NCBI RefSeq assembly: GCF_039941195.1
Contig: NZ_JBDVFA010000085.1
Coordinates: 1 to 64,000 of the forward strand
Direction: 5' to 3'
DNA length: 64,000 bases
Source: Aurantibacter_A sp039941195
Lineage (GTDB): Bacteria; Bacteroidota; Bacteroidia; Flavobacteriales; Flavobacteriaceae
In this document: piece after piece, positions 26,650 through 35,107 of the stretch
Layout: each line of letters starts with the position of its first letter
How positions within the stretch are numbered: position 1 is the stretch's first letter
Notes under the pieces: generated by a model
Databases searched by the model: none
The model's input: only the letters and a program-made list of their open reading frames with translations
Told to the model about the DNA's origin: nothing
Program-made: the position numbers and the translations under genes

Positions 26650-29160
26650 TTACATTTTTGTAATGATAAACTCAGAACGTCTGTTTAAATAATGTGCTTG
26701 TTCAGTACATTTAACCGTGCCATTACATTCGTTAATTAATCGAGCTTCACCATATCCAATTGCACTTTCAATTCTTTCTGGAGCAATTCCTTGTTTAATT
26801 AGGTAGTCTCGAGAAGATTTGGCTCTTTTATCAGAAAGGTATTCGTTATAAACACGAGAACCTCTTGAATCGGTATGTGATTCAATTTTAATAACCATAT
26901 TAGGATATTCATTCATAACTGCTACCATTTTATCCAATTCTATGGCTGCATCTGTACGAATATAAGATTTATCAAAATCGAAATGTATCATTTCAGTTTT
27001 AAGCTTTTTAACACCATCTACTACAGCTATTAACTCTTCTAATCGCTTTAAAGAAATATCGGAATTAATGGTGTCATTCTCTCTAGTATTAGCTGTTATA
27101 ATATTTTCAAAATACTGATTTTTGTTTGCTCTAATACTATATTTTGTGTTACTGTCTAAGTCTTCAAATATAAAGCTACCGTCATCAGTAGTTTCAATTT
27201 CTTTTAGTTTAACATTGTTTTCGTCTAATAGTTCTATTAATGCTTTAGGCATTAAATCGCCAGTTACTAATTCTGTAACGACTCCTGCAATAGCGTTTAT
27301 GTTAGCAGGCACTTCTTCTAGTAGTAGGTTTTCAAAAGAGTATATGTCGTCATCACCTTTACCACCTTCTCTGTTAGAGGCGAAAAAGCCTTTTTGAGAT
27401 TCCTCATCTACGATATAAGAAAAGTCATCTTTATTGCTATTAATAGGTTGTCCAATATTTGTTGGAGTTCCAAAACCTTCATCTTCAGAATAGGAAGCTT
27501 CAAAAATATCTAAACCACCTAATCCAGTATGTCCATCTGATGAAAAGTAGAGTTTTTCCCCATTAAAATAAGGAAACATTTCGCGCTTGTCGGTATTAAT
27601 TTCTGGACCTAAATTTCTAGGCTCAGAAAAGCTATTATTTTCTAATACATCTACAACAAATAAATCAGTTGCTCCCATTGTTCCAGGCATATCAGATATG
27701 AAATATAGTTGTTTGCCATCAGGGCTTAATGCGGGATGACCAATAGAATAATCATCACTAGCGAAAGGCAATTCAACGGCTTCAGACCATTCATCTTCAA
27801 TCTTGTGAGACTTATATATTTTAAGGTTGTTTACACCATTTTTATCTCTTTTAAGCTTTTTGCCGTAATTATTTCTTGTAAAGTACATGGTGGAATTATC
27901 TGGAGAGAATGCAACAGAAGCTTCATGGTACTTTGTGTTTATTTTTTTAGAAAATTTCATTGCGTCTTTTAAATCATGAGATTCCTCATTCAACTTAGCA
28001 ACGTATAAATCTAAATATGGTTGGTCGTTCCACTTATATTTTCTAGTATGTAAGAAAGATGAATCTTGAGCAGATGCGAAAACCACTTGAGAAGAATCTA
28101 AAAACATTGGAGAAAAGTCAGAATACTCCGAATTAATATCAAGGTTTTTAACCTCGATTTTGTCATTTGTAGCGGCCAATATGTTGTCTAAAACCACTTC
28201 ATTAGGTATAGCTATGTTGCTAGCGTTTGAAATAGTAGCATTATTTGCTATTTTTTTATTGTATAATTTCATTAATCTTTTTGAACGACCATATTTGCCT
28301 GTGCCTTTTAAGGTGTGGGCATATTTAAACATATTGTCAGCAGATAATTCTTTGCCATAATTTTCATATAAAATGTTATACCACTCGTATGCTTTTTCCA
28401 TATTAGTGTTGTAATAATAGGAATCTGCTGCTTTTTGAATAATATCGGAGGTATAATATTTTTCACCTTTTAAGAGTGCTTCTTCATATAGGTTGGCTGC
28501 TTCTGCATACCACATTTTGTCAAAATACAAGTCCGCTTTTTGTATGAGCTTACTTTTATTTACTGTTTCTTTTAAAGTATTAGTTGGTGTGGGTTCATCG
28601 TAATCGAGGTCTAAATCACTAATTGGGTTGCTTAATTGATAGATTTCTGAAGCATTTGGTTTGCTTGCTTGGGGAAGATTTATAGGTTGATCGCTATTTT
28701 TTACTTGCATTACCCAAACATCATTTTTATAGCGACCATCAAATTTATTTGTGCAAACTTCAATAGCTTTTTTCCAATCTACATAATACTCTAAATAAAC
28801 ATAGTTAAGGTTATTTGATAAGTTTTTTACAGAACCCGGAGCGAATCCTTTTTTCTTTAATTTCTTAAGAGCTTGATCTCTTTTGCTGTCTTTGCTATAT
28901 GTTCCAGAAATTACATAATATCCGTTTGGAGTAGAGGGTAGGTCAATAAAAGTGCGGTAGGTCACGTTGTTTTTAGCTGCTGCCTCTTCAAATGTTTCCT
29001 CAACAGGTTTAAATATTGAAGCGTATGAGTCTGGTTGACTATCATCATCAATTGAGAGATTTGAAGTGAGTGAATTTGCAGCGTACAAATTGCTTTGCTC
29101 AAATTGAGCAGAAAGCATAATCGCTGAAAAAAGTAGGTAGGCTGAAAATAGCTTTTTCAT
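26650..29160 (-). CDS. OmpA-family outer-membrane protein with SPOR-like repeat, TPR-like region and PD40 propeller
   Basis: The 836-residue protein opens with a signal peptide (MKKLFSAYLLFSAIMLSAQ). A SPOR-like repeat lies at 80-153 (GYYVISGTYS ... YVYLEYYVDW ... VWVMQV). Helical TPR-like repeats cover about 205-320 (ADLYFDKMWYAEAANLYEEAL). A PD40/WD40-like propeller follows at about 330-610 (ALSPDGKQLYFISDMPG, YFNGEKLYFSSDGHTGLGGLDIFEA), then a carboxypeptidase-regulatory-like beta domain at about 620-690. The C-terminal OmpA domain (about 715-836; SHTDSRGSRVYNEYLSDKRA) should bind peptidoglycan. Proteins of this layout often partner PorP/SprF proteins and T9SS or gliding functions. The SPOR-like repeat matches two in the SprD-like protein at 2827-4908. 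It is transcribed alone, with no clear promoter in the region upstream. Confidence 0.88.
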   Translation of the reverse strand: MKKLFSAYLLFSAIMLSAQFEQSNLYAANSLTSNLSIDDDSQPDSYASIFKPVEETFEEAAAKNNVTYRTFIDLPSTPNGYYVISGTYSKDSKRDQALKKLKKKGFAPGSVKNLSNNLNYVYLEYYVDWKKAIEVCTNKFDGRYKNDVWVMQVKNSDQPINLPQASKPNASEIYQLSNPISDLDLDYDEPTPTNTLKETVNKSKLIQKADLYFDKMWYAEAANLYEEALLKGEKYYTSDIIQKAADSYYYNTNMEKAYEWYNILYENYGKELSADNMFKYAHTLKGTGKYGRSKRLMKLYNKKIANNATISNASNIAIPNEVVLDNILAATNDKIEVKNLDINSEYSDFSPMFLDSSQVVFASAQDSSFLHTRKYKWNDQPYLDLYVAKLNEESHDLKDAMKFSKKINTKYHEASVAFSPDNSTMYFTRNNYGKKLKRDKNGVNNLKIYKSHKIEDEWSEAVELPFASDDYSIGHPALSPDGKQLYFISDMPGTMGATDLFVVDVLENNSFSEPRNLGPEINTDKREMFPYFNGEKLYFSSDGHTGLGGLDIFEASYSEDEGFGTPTNIGQPINSNKDDFSYIVDEESQKGFFASNREGGKGDDDIYSFENLLLEEVPANINAIAGVVTELVTGDLMPKALIELLDENNVKLKEIETTDDGSFIFEDLDSNTKYSIRANKNQYFENIITANTRENDTINSDISLKRLEELIAVVDGVKKLKTEMIHFDFDKSYIRTDAAIELDKMVAVMNEYPNMVIKIESHTDSRGSRVYNEYLSDKRAKSSRDYLIKQGIAPERIESAIGYGEARLINECNGTVKCTEQAHYLNRRSEFIITKM

Positions 29161-29602
29161 GATTTGGGTTATTTAAAAAGCCAAGAATTTGTAGTTTCTT
29201 AGAATTTCTATTAGCTCTTATTATATTATTAATAAGTGCTTTTGTTTTATTTAGTTCTAATTGTTTTTTTAGTGGGCTCTTAAATGTTTTTAATAGATTT
29301 TGTTTAAATCTTGTTGTGAACAAAAATTATAGCCGTTTATTAGTAACGTGTTTTTTTACTGTTTCGTATAAATTATTTGAGTCTAAAGGTCAATTAAAAT
29401 GGGCTTTCCCAAAAAAATGTGCTCAGGTGTTTTTTGACAGATTATACGACCGTAAATGCAGATGAAAATTTGAACCTTAATCTTAGGTTCTGAATGTTAT
29501 TGATGAGGTGTTTTTTAAAGAAAATAGTATAGGATTACAGAAATTACGAGCATAAAAAAACGCCCTTATTTAGGGCGTTTTTCATATAGTATTTAAAAAA
29601 GT
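29161..29602. other. 442-base intergenic region upstream of the OmpA gene
   Basis: It contains the terminator of tatA at its right end. A weak inverted repeat is present (GAACCT at 29472-29477, AGGTTC at 29485-29490). The promoter of the OmpA gene should lie in its left part, but no exact TAnnTTTG is visible on the minus strand. I see no gene. Confidence 0.5.
29556..29582 (-). terminator. Rho-independent terminator after tatA
   Basis: An 11-bp stem (AAAAACGCCCT / AGGGCGTTTTT) with a 5-base loop. It lies 20 bases past the tatA stop on the minus strand, and its A/T flanks allow bidirectional use. Confidence 0.88.
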
Positions 29603-29785
29603 TTAATCCTTTTTTTCTTCTAATTTCTCATCTTCTTTAGATGCGTCTTTAAATTCTTTAATACCGCTTCCAAGGCCGCGCATTAATTCTGGAATTTTTT
29701 TCCCTCCAAAAAGAAGAAGTACCACTACCACAACTAAAATAATTTGCGGCGCTCCAATAGCTAAGAAAGTGTATAATGCTGTCAT
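29603..29785 (-). CDS. tatA: Twin-arginine translocase subunit TatA/E
   Basis: The pore-forming component of the Tat system, which exports folded proteins. From the ATG at 29785 it has 60 residues. One membrane helix (APQIILVVVVVLLLFGGKKIPEL) is followed by the FGGKKIPELMRGLGSGIKEFKDA hinge and amphipathic helix, then an acidic tail. An earlier in-frame ATG (29830) adds 15 residues but lies upstream of the -7 element at 29808-29815 and is therefore unlikely. tatC is not in the window. Confidence 0.93.
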   Translation of the reverse strand: MTALYTFLAIGAPQIILVVVVVLLLFGGKKIPELMRGLGSGIKEFKDASKEDEKLEEKKD

Positions 29786-29807
29786 AACAATAGTATTAAT
29801 TGAAAAC

Positions 29808-29815
29808 CAAATGTA
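29808..29815 (-). promoter_or_regulatory. Bacteroidota -7 promoter element for tatA
   Basis: The minus strand reads TACATTTG, 22 bases before the ATG at 29785. This favours the shorter TatA start. No -33 TTG is at the usual spacing. Confidence 0.55.
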
Positions 29816-29951
29816 CAAAAAAGTCAACAATGGTACTATTGATATCTTGTTAATATTGATAATAAGGTGGTATTAGCGTATTTTATTGGAGTTGAAATAT
29901 TCTAGGAAAAGGAGCTTTTATAGCATAATCATAAATTTGATTGGATTATAC

Positions 29952-29979
29952 TTGATATTCAATACATACATTATCTTTG
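29952..29979 (+). promoter_or_regulatory. Complete promoter abutting the M23 peptidase start
   Basis: TTG at 29952-29954, 17 bases, then TATCTTTG at 29972-29979. The ATG at 29986 begins only 6 bases after the element, so the transcript is expected to be leaderless or nearly so. Confidence 0.65.
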
Positions 29980-29985
29980 TTAGGT

Positions 29986-30855
29986 ATGGCAAAAAAGAGG
30001 AAAAAGAGAAAAGAAATTAAACGAAAGCTGCTGCATAAGTATCGTCTAGTGATACTTAATGAAAGCACTTTTGAAGAGAAAATTTCTTTTAAATTAAGCC
30101 GATTGAATGTATTTGTTACCGGCTCTCTTTGTATTATTGGGTTAATTGGCTTAACAACATTGTTAATTGCGTTTACTCCTTTACGGGAATATATTCCTGG
30201 TTATTCTTCAACAAAATTAAAGCGTGAGGCGACCGAATTAACCTATAAAACAGACTCTCTTGTTAGGGCATTAAATTATACCAATAAGTATTTGGATAAT
30301 ATTCGTATGGTGTTAAAAGGAGATATAGAGAATACGGAGTTTAATAGAGATTCGCTATATGAAAAGTTTAAGTTGGATCCAGCTTCTGTTGATTTAACAC
30401 CTATTAGAGAAGATTCATTGTTGAGGGTTGAGGTTGCATTGGAAGATAAATACAACCTTTTTGATACTAATAGTCAAAGTGAAAATCTTGTTTTATTTAC
30501 CCCTGTTAGTGGAACAATATCGCAAGGGTTTAATTCGGAAGAGCGTCATTATGCAGTTGATATTGTTGCTAAACGCGATACTCCGGTAAAAGCAGTAGCA
30601 GACGGAATAGTTGTATTTTCAGAATGGACTGCGGAAACAGGATATGTTATTATATTGGAGCATGATAGAGGATTGTTAAGTGTTTATAAACATAATGGTT
30701 CTTTGAGTAAGACTCAAGGCGAATTGGTGCGTTCAGGTGAGGTAATAGCATCGATTGGTAATACGGGTGAGTTGACTACAGGTCCTCATTTGCATTTCGA
30801 AATATGGAATAATGGAGCACCTGTTAATCCTCAAGATTTTATTGATTTTAATTAA
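29986..30855 (+). CDS. M23 zinc metallopeptidase (LytM-like), membrane-anchored
   Basis: The protein has 289 residues from the ATG at 29986 (a TTG at 29977 lies inside the promoter). The first 15 residues are strikingly Lys/Arg-rich (MAKKRKKRKEIKRK). One membrane helix lies at about 43-66, then a short coiled coil at about 75-105. The M23 domain has zinc ligands H188 and D192 in HYAVDIV and H270 in GPHLHFEIW. Such enzymes cut peptide cross-links in peptidoglycan or, when degenerate, regulate other hydrolases; the ligands here are intact. The GH3-like gene starts 6 bases later, so the two form an operon. Confidence 0.92.
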   Translation: MAKKRKKRKEIKRKLLHKYRLVILNESTFEEKISFKLSRLNVFVTGSLCIIGLIGLTTLLIAFTPLREYIPGYSSTKLKREATELTYKTDSLVRALNYTNKYLDNIRMVLKGDIENTEFNRDSLYEKFKLDPASVDLTPIREDSLLRVEVALEDKYNLFDTNSQSENLVLFTPVSGTISQGFNSEERHYAVDIVAKRDTPVKAVADGIVVFSEWTAETGYVIILEHDRGLLSVYKHNGSLSKTQGELVRSGEVIASIGNTGELTTGPHLHFEIWNNGAPVNPQDFIDFN

Positions 30856-30860
30856 GCCAG

Positions 30861-32360
30861 ATGTCTATAAAATCGCTTGCCGCTAAAATTTTCGCCAAAA
30901 TAATCGCTAGGAAAACGGAACAATGGGTTAATGACCCAGTAAATACGCAGGAAAAATTATTTCAAGAATTAATTAGTACTGCTAAAAACACCAAATTTGG
31001 TGTCGATCATGATTTTGAAAAAATTAAGTCGCATGCAGATTTTGTCGGTAAGGTTGCAATTCGTGACTATGAAGAATTAAAGTCCTATGTGGATCAAGTT
31101 GTTGCCGGTAATGAGGATGTTTTATGGCCTGGGAAACCAGAATATTTTGCTAAAACATCTGGCACTACTTCTGGAGTAAAGTATATACCAATTACTAAAG
31201 AATCTATTAAATATCAGGTAGAAGCTTCTAGAAATGCTATATTAAATTATATCCATGAAACAGGAAATGCTGGATTTGTTGATGGTAAAATGATTTTTCT
31301 TCAGGGTAGTCCTGAAATGAGTGAAAAGAACGGTATTAAAATTGGTCGTTTGTCAGGAATCTCTGCACATTACGTTCCTAATTATTTGCAAAAAAATAGA
31401 TTGCCAAGCTGGGAAGCCAATTGTATTGAAGATTGGGAAACTAAAGTAAATGTAATTGTAGATGAAACCATTAATGAGAATATGACCGTAATTGCGGGTA
31501 TTCCTTCATGGGTTCAAATGTATTTTGAAAAGTTAAATACCAAAAAAGGTAAAAAAGTTGGAGAGCTTTTCAAGAATTTTCAACTTTTTATTTATGGTGG
31601 TGTTAATTACGAACCTTATCGTGCCAAGTTTGAGGAATTAATTGGGAGAAGCGTTGATAGTATAGAATTGTTTCCAGCTAGTGAAGGCTTTTTTGCGTAT
31701 CAAAATTCTCAAGTTGATAAAGGGATGCTTTTACTACTTAATTCAGGTATTTTTTATGAATTTGTAAAGGTTAATGATTTTCTAGAAGGCAAAAAAAATA
31801 GAATAACTATTAAGGATGTTGAATTGAATGTAGATTATGCAATGATAATTTCAACTAATGCAGGTCTTTGGGCTTATAATTTAGGGGATACCATTCGGTT
31901 TGTTTCATTAACTCCATTTAAAGTAATCGTCTCAGGTAGAATTAAGCATTTTATTTCGGCCTTTGGCGAACATGTTATTGCTAAAGAAGTTGAAGAGGCT
32001 ATGCAAGTGGCAATTGCTGCTACAGGATTAAAAGTAAACGAGTTTACCGTTGCACCTCAAATTACGCCTATTGAACAAGAATTACCTTATCATGAATGGT
32101 TAGTTGAGTTTGAAGAAATACCTGAAGATTTAACGAAGTTTATAGCATTAATTGACACTTCATTACAGCATCAGAATAGTTATTATTTTGATTTAATTGA
32201 TGGGAAAATTCTGCAAACTTTGAAAATAACTAAAATAAAAAAAGGGGGATTTCAAGCGTATATGAAATCCATTGGAAAGTTGGGTGGACAAAATAAGGTG
32301 CAACGTTTGGGTAATGATAGAAAAGTAGCTGATGCACTACGTAAATTCCAAATTCCATAA
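30861..32360 (+). CDS. GH3-family adenylate-forming protein (acyl-acid amido synthetase-like)
   Basis: The 499-residue protein matches the GH3 superfamily, named after plant auxin-responsive enzymes that adenylate a carboxylic acid and join it to an amino acid. The ATP-binding motif is YFAKTSGTTSGVKYIP at about 94-109. A second motif (LFPASEGFFAYQ) occurs mid-protein, and YNLGDTIRFVSLTPFKVIVSGRIKHFI is the hinge/nucleotide region. Bacteroidota commonly have such a gene, but the substrate is not established. It is 6 bases after the M23 gene and 31 bases before the next gene, so it is in the same operon. Confidence 0.88.
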   Translation: MSIKSLAAKIFAKIIARKTEQWVNDPVNTQEKLFQELISTAKNTKFGVDHDFEKIKSHADFVGKVAIRDYEELKSYVDQVVAGNEDVLWPGKPEYFAKTSGTTSGVKYIPITKESIKYQVEASRNAILNYIHETGNAGFVDGKMIFLQGSPEMSEKNGIKIGRLSGISAHYVPNYLQKNRLPSWEANCIEDWETKVNVIVDETINENMTVIAGIPSWVQMYFEKLNTKKGKKVGELFKNFQLFIYGGVNYEPYRAKFEELIGRSVDSIELFPASEGFFAYQNSQVDKGMLLLLNSGIFYEFVKVNDFLEGKKNRITIKDVELNVDYAMIISTNAGLWAYNLGDTIRFVSLTPFKVIVSGRIKHFISAFGEHVIAKEVEEAMQVAIAATGLKVNEFTVAPQITPIEQELPYHEWLVEFEEIPEDLTKFIALIDTSLQHQNSYYFDLIDGKILQTLKITKIKKGGFQAYMKSIGKLGGQNKVQRLGNDRKVADALRKFQIP

Positions 32361-32391
32361 TTTTAATCGTAATTTTAACCGAAACTCTTTA

Positions 32392-34074
32392 ATGGCGAAA
32401 GAATCAACTACTACGCGAGCCCAAGAATCTACAAATGCCATCGAAAGGCTATATATAACCATGCGTCACTTATTTAATCGCGGGTTTTATAAGCCTAATG
32501 GGGTTTCTGGCGAGGCTATTAAAAATGCATTGTTATTACTAAGGCCTGAAATATATGGTTCTATAGCAGAAGAAAAAGCCGAATTAAAAGGTTTAATATA
32601 TGTTCTAGAAAGATTGCCTGAAGGAATTGAACAATGCCGATTTATTAATTTAACCTCAGATGAGGGGTATAGTGATTCGCATTTTAAACCTATTGTTCCA
32701 CCAAAAAGAAGACGGAATTGTTATCGAATAGATGATGAGCAGATGAATATTGAGATTACGCGTGGGCGATCCGATATTTATGATATTCTAACACACCTGA
32801 CTTTTTTGTTTATTGAATCTGAAAAGATTTGTAAAAGAGTACTTGTTGAAGATACGAAAAAGACAATACGAGATTGGGAAAAATTAGAAGGCGCCGTAAA
32901 CAAAAAGGAATTAAATCAGGCAGAACGTGAAGTTGCGCTGATACACACAGCTAATATATTAGGCAGGTCTTTTGTTGAAATTTTGGCGGTTCATGAGCAA
33001 TTTGCTACGGCTGATAATCCGGAGCGATTTCTTAAAATTATTTATTGGTTAGGTAAGTTAACTATTGAGGAAGAAGTAAATGGTGATAAAAGAACTATTG
33101 CGTTTAGTTCACTTTTAAGAGAACGTTTAGGTCATCATATACATGGAGAGAAATGGGCAAATACTATAAAGGAATCATTAGCAAAATACAATTTACTTAA
33201 AAGGCCGATTCATATTATAAGTGCTAATATGCACAGTGTAATGAATTCATTATATGCAGGTAAAGCACTTACAAATGAGTTTCCTAATGGTGGTTCACTT
33301 GAGATTTTTGAAGCCCTAAGTTCTTCAAAAAATAAGATGTTACAAGAAAAGGTATTAAAGACGGCACAGAAGAATGGAATGATTAGTATTGACGATAAAT
33401 CAGGCACCAATATAGATGTTCAAATTTTTGATTTAGCAAAATTGGGAAATGATGCTTGTTGTTATCAACTTAATGGAGAAATTCTAGATGAAGAAAAACC
33501 TGTTATATTTGTAATGGATTACGCATTTGGCGAACAGGCCTTTGAAACTATTGATGAATTGCTTAAACCGCATAAAGTTAATAAAGAAACTGTTTTTTTA
33601 AATATAGCATCAATATCAATAATGGGGAAAGCGGGTATATTAGAAGGAGGAAAGGGTGATATTATGATACCTTCTGCTCATGTATTTGAAGGCACAGCAG
33701 ATAATTATCCTTTTAAAAATGAATTGTGTGCGAAAGACTTTGAAGGCTATGGATTAAATGTATTTGAAGGCGCCATGATTACAGTTTTAGGCACATCTTT
33801 ACAGAATAAAGATATTTTAAAGTTTTTTCATAAGTCCACATGGAATGTTATCGGACTTGAAATGGAAGGAGTTCATTACCAGAAAGCAATTCAATCCGCT
33901 TCTAAAATAAGAAAAAGTATTCGTGAAGATGTTACCGTAAGATATGCTTATTATGCTTCAGACAATCCTTTAGAAACGGGAAGCACTCTGGCATCCGGTG
34001 GATTGGGAACAACAGGTGTAAAACCAACGTATTTGATAACAGATAAAATATTAACTCAAATTTTCAACTCTTAA
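32392..34074 (+). CDS. Conserved protein (DUF6909-like) with nucleoside-phosphorylase-like C-terminal half
   Basis: From the ATG at 32392 it has 560 residues. An earlier ATG (32332) overlaps the GH3 gene and adds 20 low-complexity residues. The N-terminal half is helical (about 20-260). The C-terminal half (about 290-560) shows the pattern of the PNP/MTA-nucleosidase fold: IMGKAGILEGGKGDIMIPSA, then GLEMEGVHY (the catalytic-site EME), then AYYASDNPLETG (SD.. acid loop). I think this is the family called DUF6909, but the name is from memory. If the fold assignment is right, it would cleave or bind a nucleoside or nucleotide. No experimental function is known to me. Confidence 0.7.
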   Translation: MAKESTTTRAQESTNAIERLYITMRHLFNRGFYKPNGVSGEAIKNALLLLRPEIYGSIAEEKAELKGLIYVLERLPEGIEQCRFINLTSDEGYSDSHFKPIVPPKRRRNCYRIDDEQMNIEITRGRSDIYDILTHLTFLFIESEKICKRVLVEDTKKTIRDWEKLEGAVNKKELNQAEREVALIHTANILGRSFVEILAVHEQFATADNPERFLKIIYWLGKLTIEEEVNGDKRTIAFSSLLRERLGHHIHGEKWANTIKESLAKYNLLKRPIHIISANMHSVMNSLYAGKALTNEFPNGGSLEIFEALSSSKNKMLQEKVLKTAQKNGMISIDDKSGTNIDVQIFDLAKLGNDACCYQLNGEILDEEKPVIFVMDYAFGEQAFETIDELLKPHKVNKETVFLNIASISIMGKAGILEGGKGDIMIPSAHVFEGTADNYPFKNELCAKDFEGYGLNVFEGAMITVLGTSLQNKDILKFFHKSTWNVIGLEMEGVHYQKAIQSASKIRKSIREDVTVRYAYYASDNPLETGSTLASGGLGTTGVKPTYLITDKILTQIFNS

Positions 34075-34087
34075 CCTTATATACCAA

Positions 34088-35089
34088 ATGCAACCAAACA
34101 ATTCACCTTCTTCTTCAGACGAAATAGATTTAGGGCAGTTATTAAAGTTAACACGTAAAATACTAAATAGTATTTTTTCTGGAATTCTCCGTGTTTTTCT
34201 TTATCTAAAAAGAAATGCGTTTAAGCTTTTAGGGCTCATTATTATTGGAGTAGTTATAGGTTTTGTTTTAAATTCATTGGTAGAAGATAAATTACAAACA
34301 GAGGCAATAGTTAAGCCAAATTTTGAAAGTAAAGATTATTTATATGATGTTGTAGAGGAATTAAAATCCAAGGTAACAGCTAAAGACACTGCTTTTTTTA
34401 AGAATTTGGATATAGATGTAAATTATTTTAGAAAGTTTGAAATCGACATTGAACCTATTGAAGACCAATCTAATTTAGAGAAGACTAATGCAGAGGATGA
34501 TAATAAGTATTTGGAGATTTTGCAAAACTACAAAGACAACGATTTTGTTCTTGATATTGTCAAATCTGAAATATTGAAGAAAAGCATTCGAACCCATCGA
34601 ATAACCTTTACACATAAAAATCCTAAAAAGGGTGAAGAGTATGTCGCTAAAATTTTAGACTACATCAATAACAATCCTTATTTTATTCAGCTACAAGAAG
34701 CACATACTAAAAATGCGCAGCTTAGAATTAAGCAAAATGATGGGTTAATTAAACAGATTGATGAAATGGTATTAAATTTTTCAGCGAGTTTAAAAAACAA
34801 TCAAAACACAACTGGTCAGAGTATGGTGTTATTAGAAAGTGAAAGTGGATTAAATGTGCCAAGTTTACTGATGTTTAAAAACCGTTTGATAAAGGAAAAT
34901 GAAGTTAAACAAGTAGAGTTAATTGAACAGAAAAAACCAATTAGCATATTGAGCCTAGGTAAAACCCACGTGGTTAAAAAACAACTATTAAATAAGAACT
35001 TTGTGTTGATACCATTATTGTTAATTGGCCTATTCTTTTTGATTTCATTCATTGCTTATTTAAATAGAAAATCAAAGGAATTAAAATAG
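34088..35089 (+). CDS. Wzz-like polysaccharide chain-length/co-polymerase membrane protein
   Basis: The 333-residue protein has membrane helices at about 45-65 (LLGLIIIGVVIGFVLNSL) and 305-325 (LIPLLLIGLFFLISFIAYL), flanking a long periplasmic helical region. This is the Wzz/PCP layout. It lacks a cytoplasmic kinase domain. It is 13 bases after the previous gene and immediately before the rhamnose genes, at the start of the polysaccharide locus. The sequence is divergent, so the assignment rests on topology and context. Confidence 0.7.
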   Translation: MQPNNSPSSSDEIDLGQLLKLTRKILNSIFSGILRVFLYLKRNAFKLLGLIIIGVVIGFVLNSLVEDKLQTEAIVKPNFESKDYLYDVVEELKSKVTAKDTAFFKNLDIDVNYFRKFEIDIEPIEDQSNLEKTNAEDDNKYLEILQNYKDNDFVLDIVKSEILKKSIRTHRITFTHKNPKKGEEYVAKILDYINNNPYFIQLQEAHTKNAQLRIKQNDGLIKQIDEMVLNFSASLKNNQNTTGQSMVLLESESGLNVPSLLMFKNRLIKENEVKQVELIEQKKPISILSLGKTHVVKKQLLNKNFVLIPLLLIGLFFLISFIAYLNRKSKELK

Positions 35090-35107
35090 CGTGTAATTAA
35101 TTATAAA

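Noticed and set aside
29099..29323. Minus-strand open frame of 74 residues upstream of the OmpA gene
   Set aside because: It overlaps the signal-peptide region of the OmpA gene in another frame and has no promoter element or recognisable features.
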